From: Micromonospora craterilacus
GTDB taxonomy: Bacteria > Actinomycetota > Actinomycetes > Mycobacteriales > Micromonosporaceae
Length of the DNA: 64,000 bases
Assembly: GCF_003236315.1 (NCBI RefSeq)
Contig: NZ_POTY01000004.1
Span: 1-64,000, forward strand
Reading direction: 5' to 3'
The notes beneath the pieces are model-generated. The model was not told the DNA's origin and ran no database searches. It worked only from the letters and a program-made list of their open reading frames with translations. Below, in pieces: positions 63,335 through 64,000 of this stretch (position 1 is the stretch's first letter; the number at the start of each line of letters is the position of its first letter). Made by a program: the position numbers and the translations under genes.

Positions 63335-64000
63335 ATGACTCATTCCCGGAGAGCCCTGGGATGCGTGCTGCTAGCCACACTGCTGGCGGGCACCGGCCCT
63401 GGTTCGATCGCCAACGCGCAGGCAAGCACCAACGATCAGTCGTTGGGCATTCAGTCCGGCGTGTCGCTGCCGCCGCACGCGAAGGGCAACCCGCCGCCGT
63501 GGTCGGGCAAGGCGTTCCGCCAGGGCGTCGTGGCGGTGGCCAACCCGTACGCCGCCGAAGCCGGCGCGCAGATACTCGAGAGCGGCGGCAACGCGATCGA
63601 CTCCGCGGTGGCGATCGCGTACGCCCTGAACGTGGTCGAGCCGCAATCGGCCGGCATCGGTGGCGGCGGCTTCATGATGATCCATCTGGCCGCGACCGGT
63701 GAGACCGTCGCCATCGACTCGCGGGAACGCGCCCCGGCCGCGGCGACGCCGGACATGTTCGTGGGCGTGCCGAACGCCTCGCTCCAGGGCGTGGCCGTCG
63801 GCGTACCGGGGATGGTGCGCGGTACCGAGATGGCGCTGGAGCGTTACGGCAAGCTGTCGCTCGCCCGTACGCTACAGCCGGCCATCAAGCTGGCCGACAA
63901 CGGCTTCGCCGCGACCCCGCGGTACTCGGAGGCCAGTTGCAGCAGCCGCGCGCGCAACTCGCCGGAGGCCGAGGCGTACTTCTGCCCGGGCGGCGTGGCG
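63335..64000 (+). CDS. ggt: Gamma-glutamyltransferase (partial, cut at the window end)
   Basis: Breaks down glutathione-type gamma-glutamyl bonds outside the cell. A signal peptide (RALGCVLLATLLAGTGPGSI) precedes ANPYAAEAGAQILESGGNAI and SAGIGGGGFMMIHLAATGET, both N-terminal GGT signatures, then RERAPAAATPDMF. The autoprocessing threonine lies beyond the window. ATG at 63335 follows GGAGGCAAGG. It begins 163 bases after the XRE regulator in the same direction. Confidence 0.93.
   Translation, partial: MTHSRRALGCVLLATLLAGTGPGSIANAQASTNDQSLGIQSGVSLPPHAKGNPPPWSGKAFRQGVVAVANPYAAEAGAQILESGGNAIDSAVAIAYALNVVEPQSAGIGGGGFMMIHLAATGETVAIDSRERAPAAATPDMFVGVPNASLQGVAVGVPGMVRGTEMALERYGKLSLARTLQPAIKLADNGFAATPRYSEASCSSRARNSPEAEAYFCPGGVA

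Overview
The window is very GC-rich, densely packed, and full of GTGA and ATGA start/stop overlaps. It carries families typical of filamentous actinomycetes: group 1h-type [NiFe] hydrogenase, PucR, DUF6223, DUF2332 and DUF5937-type ArsR. It is most consistent with a Micromonosporaceae chromosome; this is inferred from style and gene content, since no rRNA or other taxonomic marker is present. No tRNA, rRNA, CRISPR array, intact transposon or biosynthetic megacluster was seen.

Layout. 1-3.5 kb: leftward hydrogenase operon (unknown partner protein, maturation protease, HypA, small subunit cut by the window edge). Between hypA and the small-subunit gene are three 80-bp tandem repeats that form a chain of overlapping 27-codon ORFs. 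3.7-6.5 kb: MarR/SDR divergent pair sharing a palindrome, a PPOX-like protein and a small alpha/beta hydrolase. 6.6-11.2 kb: amino-acid catabolism locus, with a DksA-type zinc finger fused in frame to a diaminopropionate ammonia-lyase-like enzyme, a DadA-like oxidase and a divergent PucR regulator. 11.4-18.8 kb: secreted DUF11/SdrD-B-like protein and a single-chain acetyl-CoA-carboxylase-type enzyme of about 1,820 residues. 19-21.7 kb: DUF6223 membrane protein, a two-component system and a small membrane protein. 21.9-27.8 kb: operon of TPP enzyme, FAD/Fe-S dehydrogenase and enolase-superfamily enzyme. 27.9-31 kb: RibD-C protein, TetR plus glycosyltransferase, and a TMEM175-type channel. 31-34.6 kb: FecCD-type metal-chelate importer ending in a coupled methyltransferase. 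34.8-36.8 kb: aldo/keto reductase and ArsR-type regulator. 36.9-45 kb: two large secreted GH78 rhamnosidases sharing an upstream 24-bp box with a LacI-like core.

45.1-49.9 kb holds a membrane protein, a DHA2 exporter, a DUF817 protein, a DUF2087 regulator and an orphan SMI1/KNR4 protein. 50.4-53.6 kb looks like an accessory island: parts have visibly lower GC, most genes are small and unknown, there is a minimal GntR and a coupled trio of Cys-rich mini-proteins, and a 17-bp direct repeat lies at each edge. From 53.7 kb come a second RibD-C protein, a truncated hydrolase, an M14 carboxypeptidase, a PLP decarboxylase, a lipoprotein and a DUF2332 protein. These are followed by a class-V PLP enzyme divergent from a cupin-XRE regulator, with two TGCA-N6-TGCA boxes between them, and the start of a gamma-glutamyltransferase.

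The most unusual items are the translationally coupled 80-bp mini-ORF array, the DksA/ammonia-lyase fusion with a hairpin leader, the importer-methyltransferase operon, the co-regulated GH78 pair, and several clean candidate operators.
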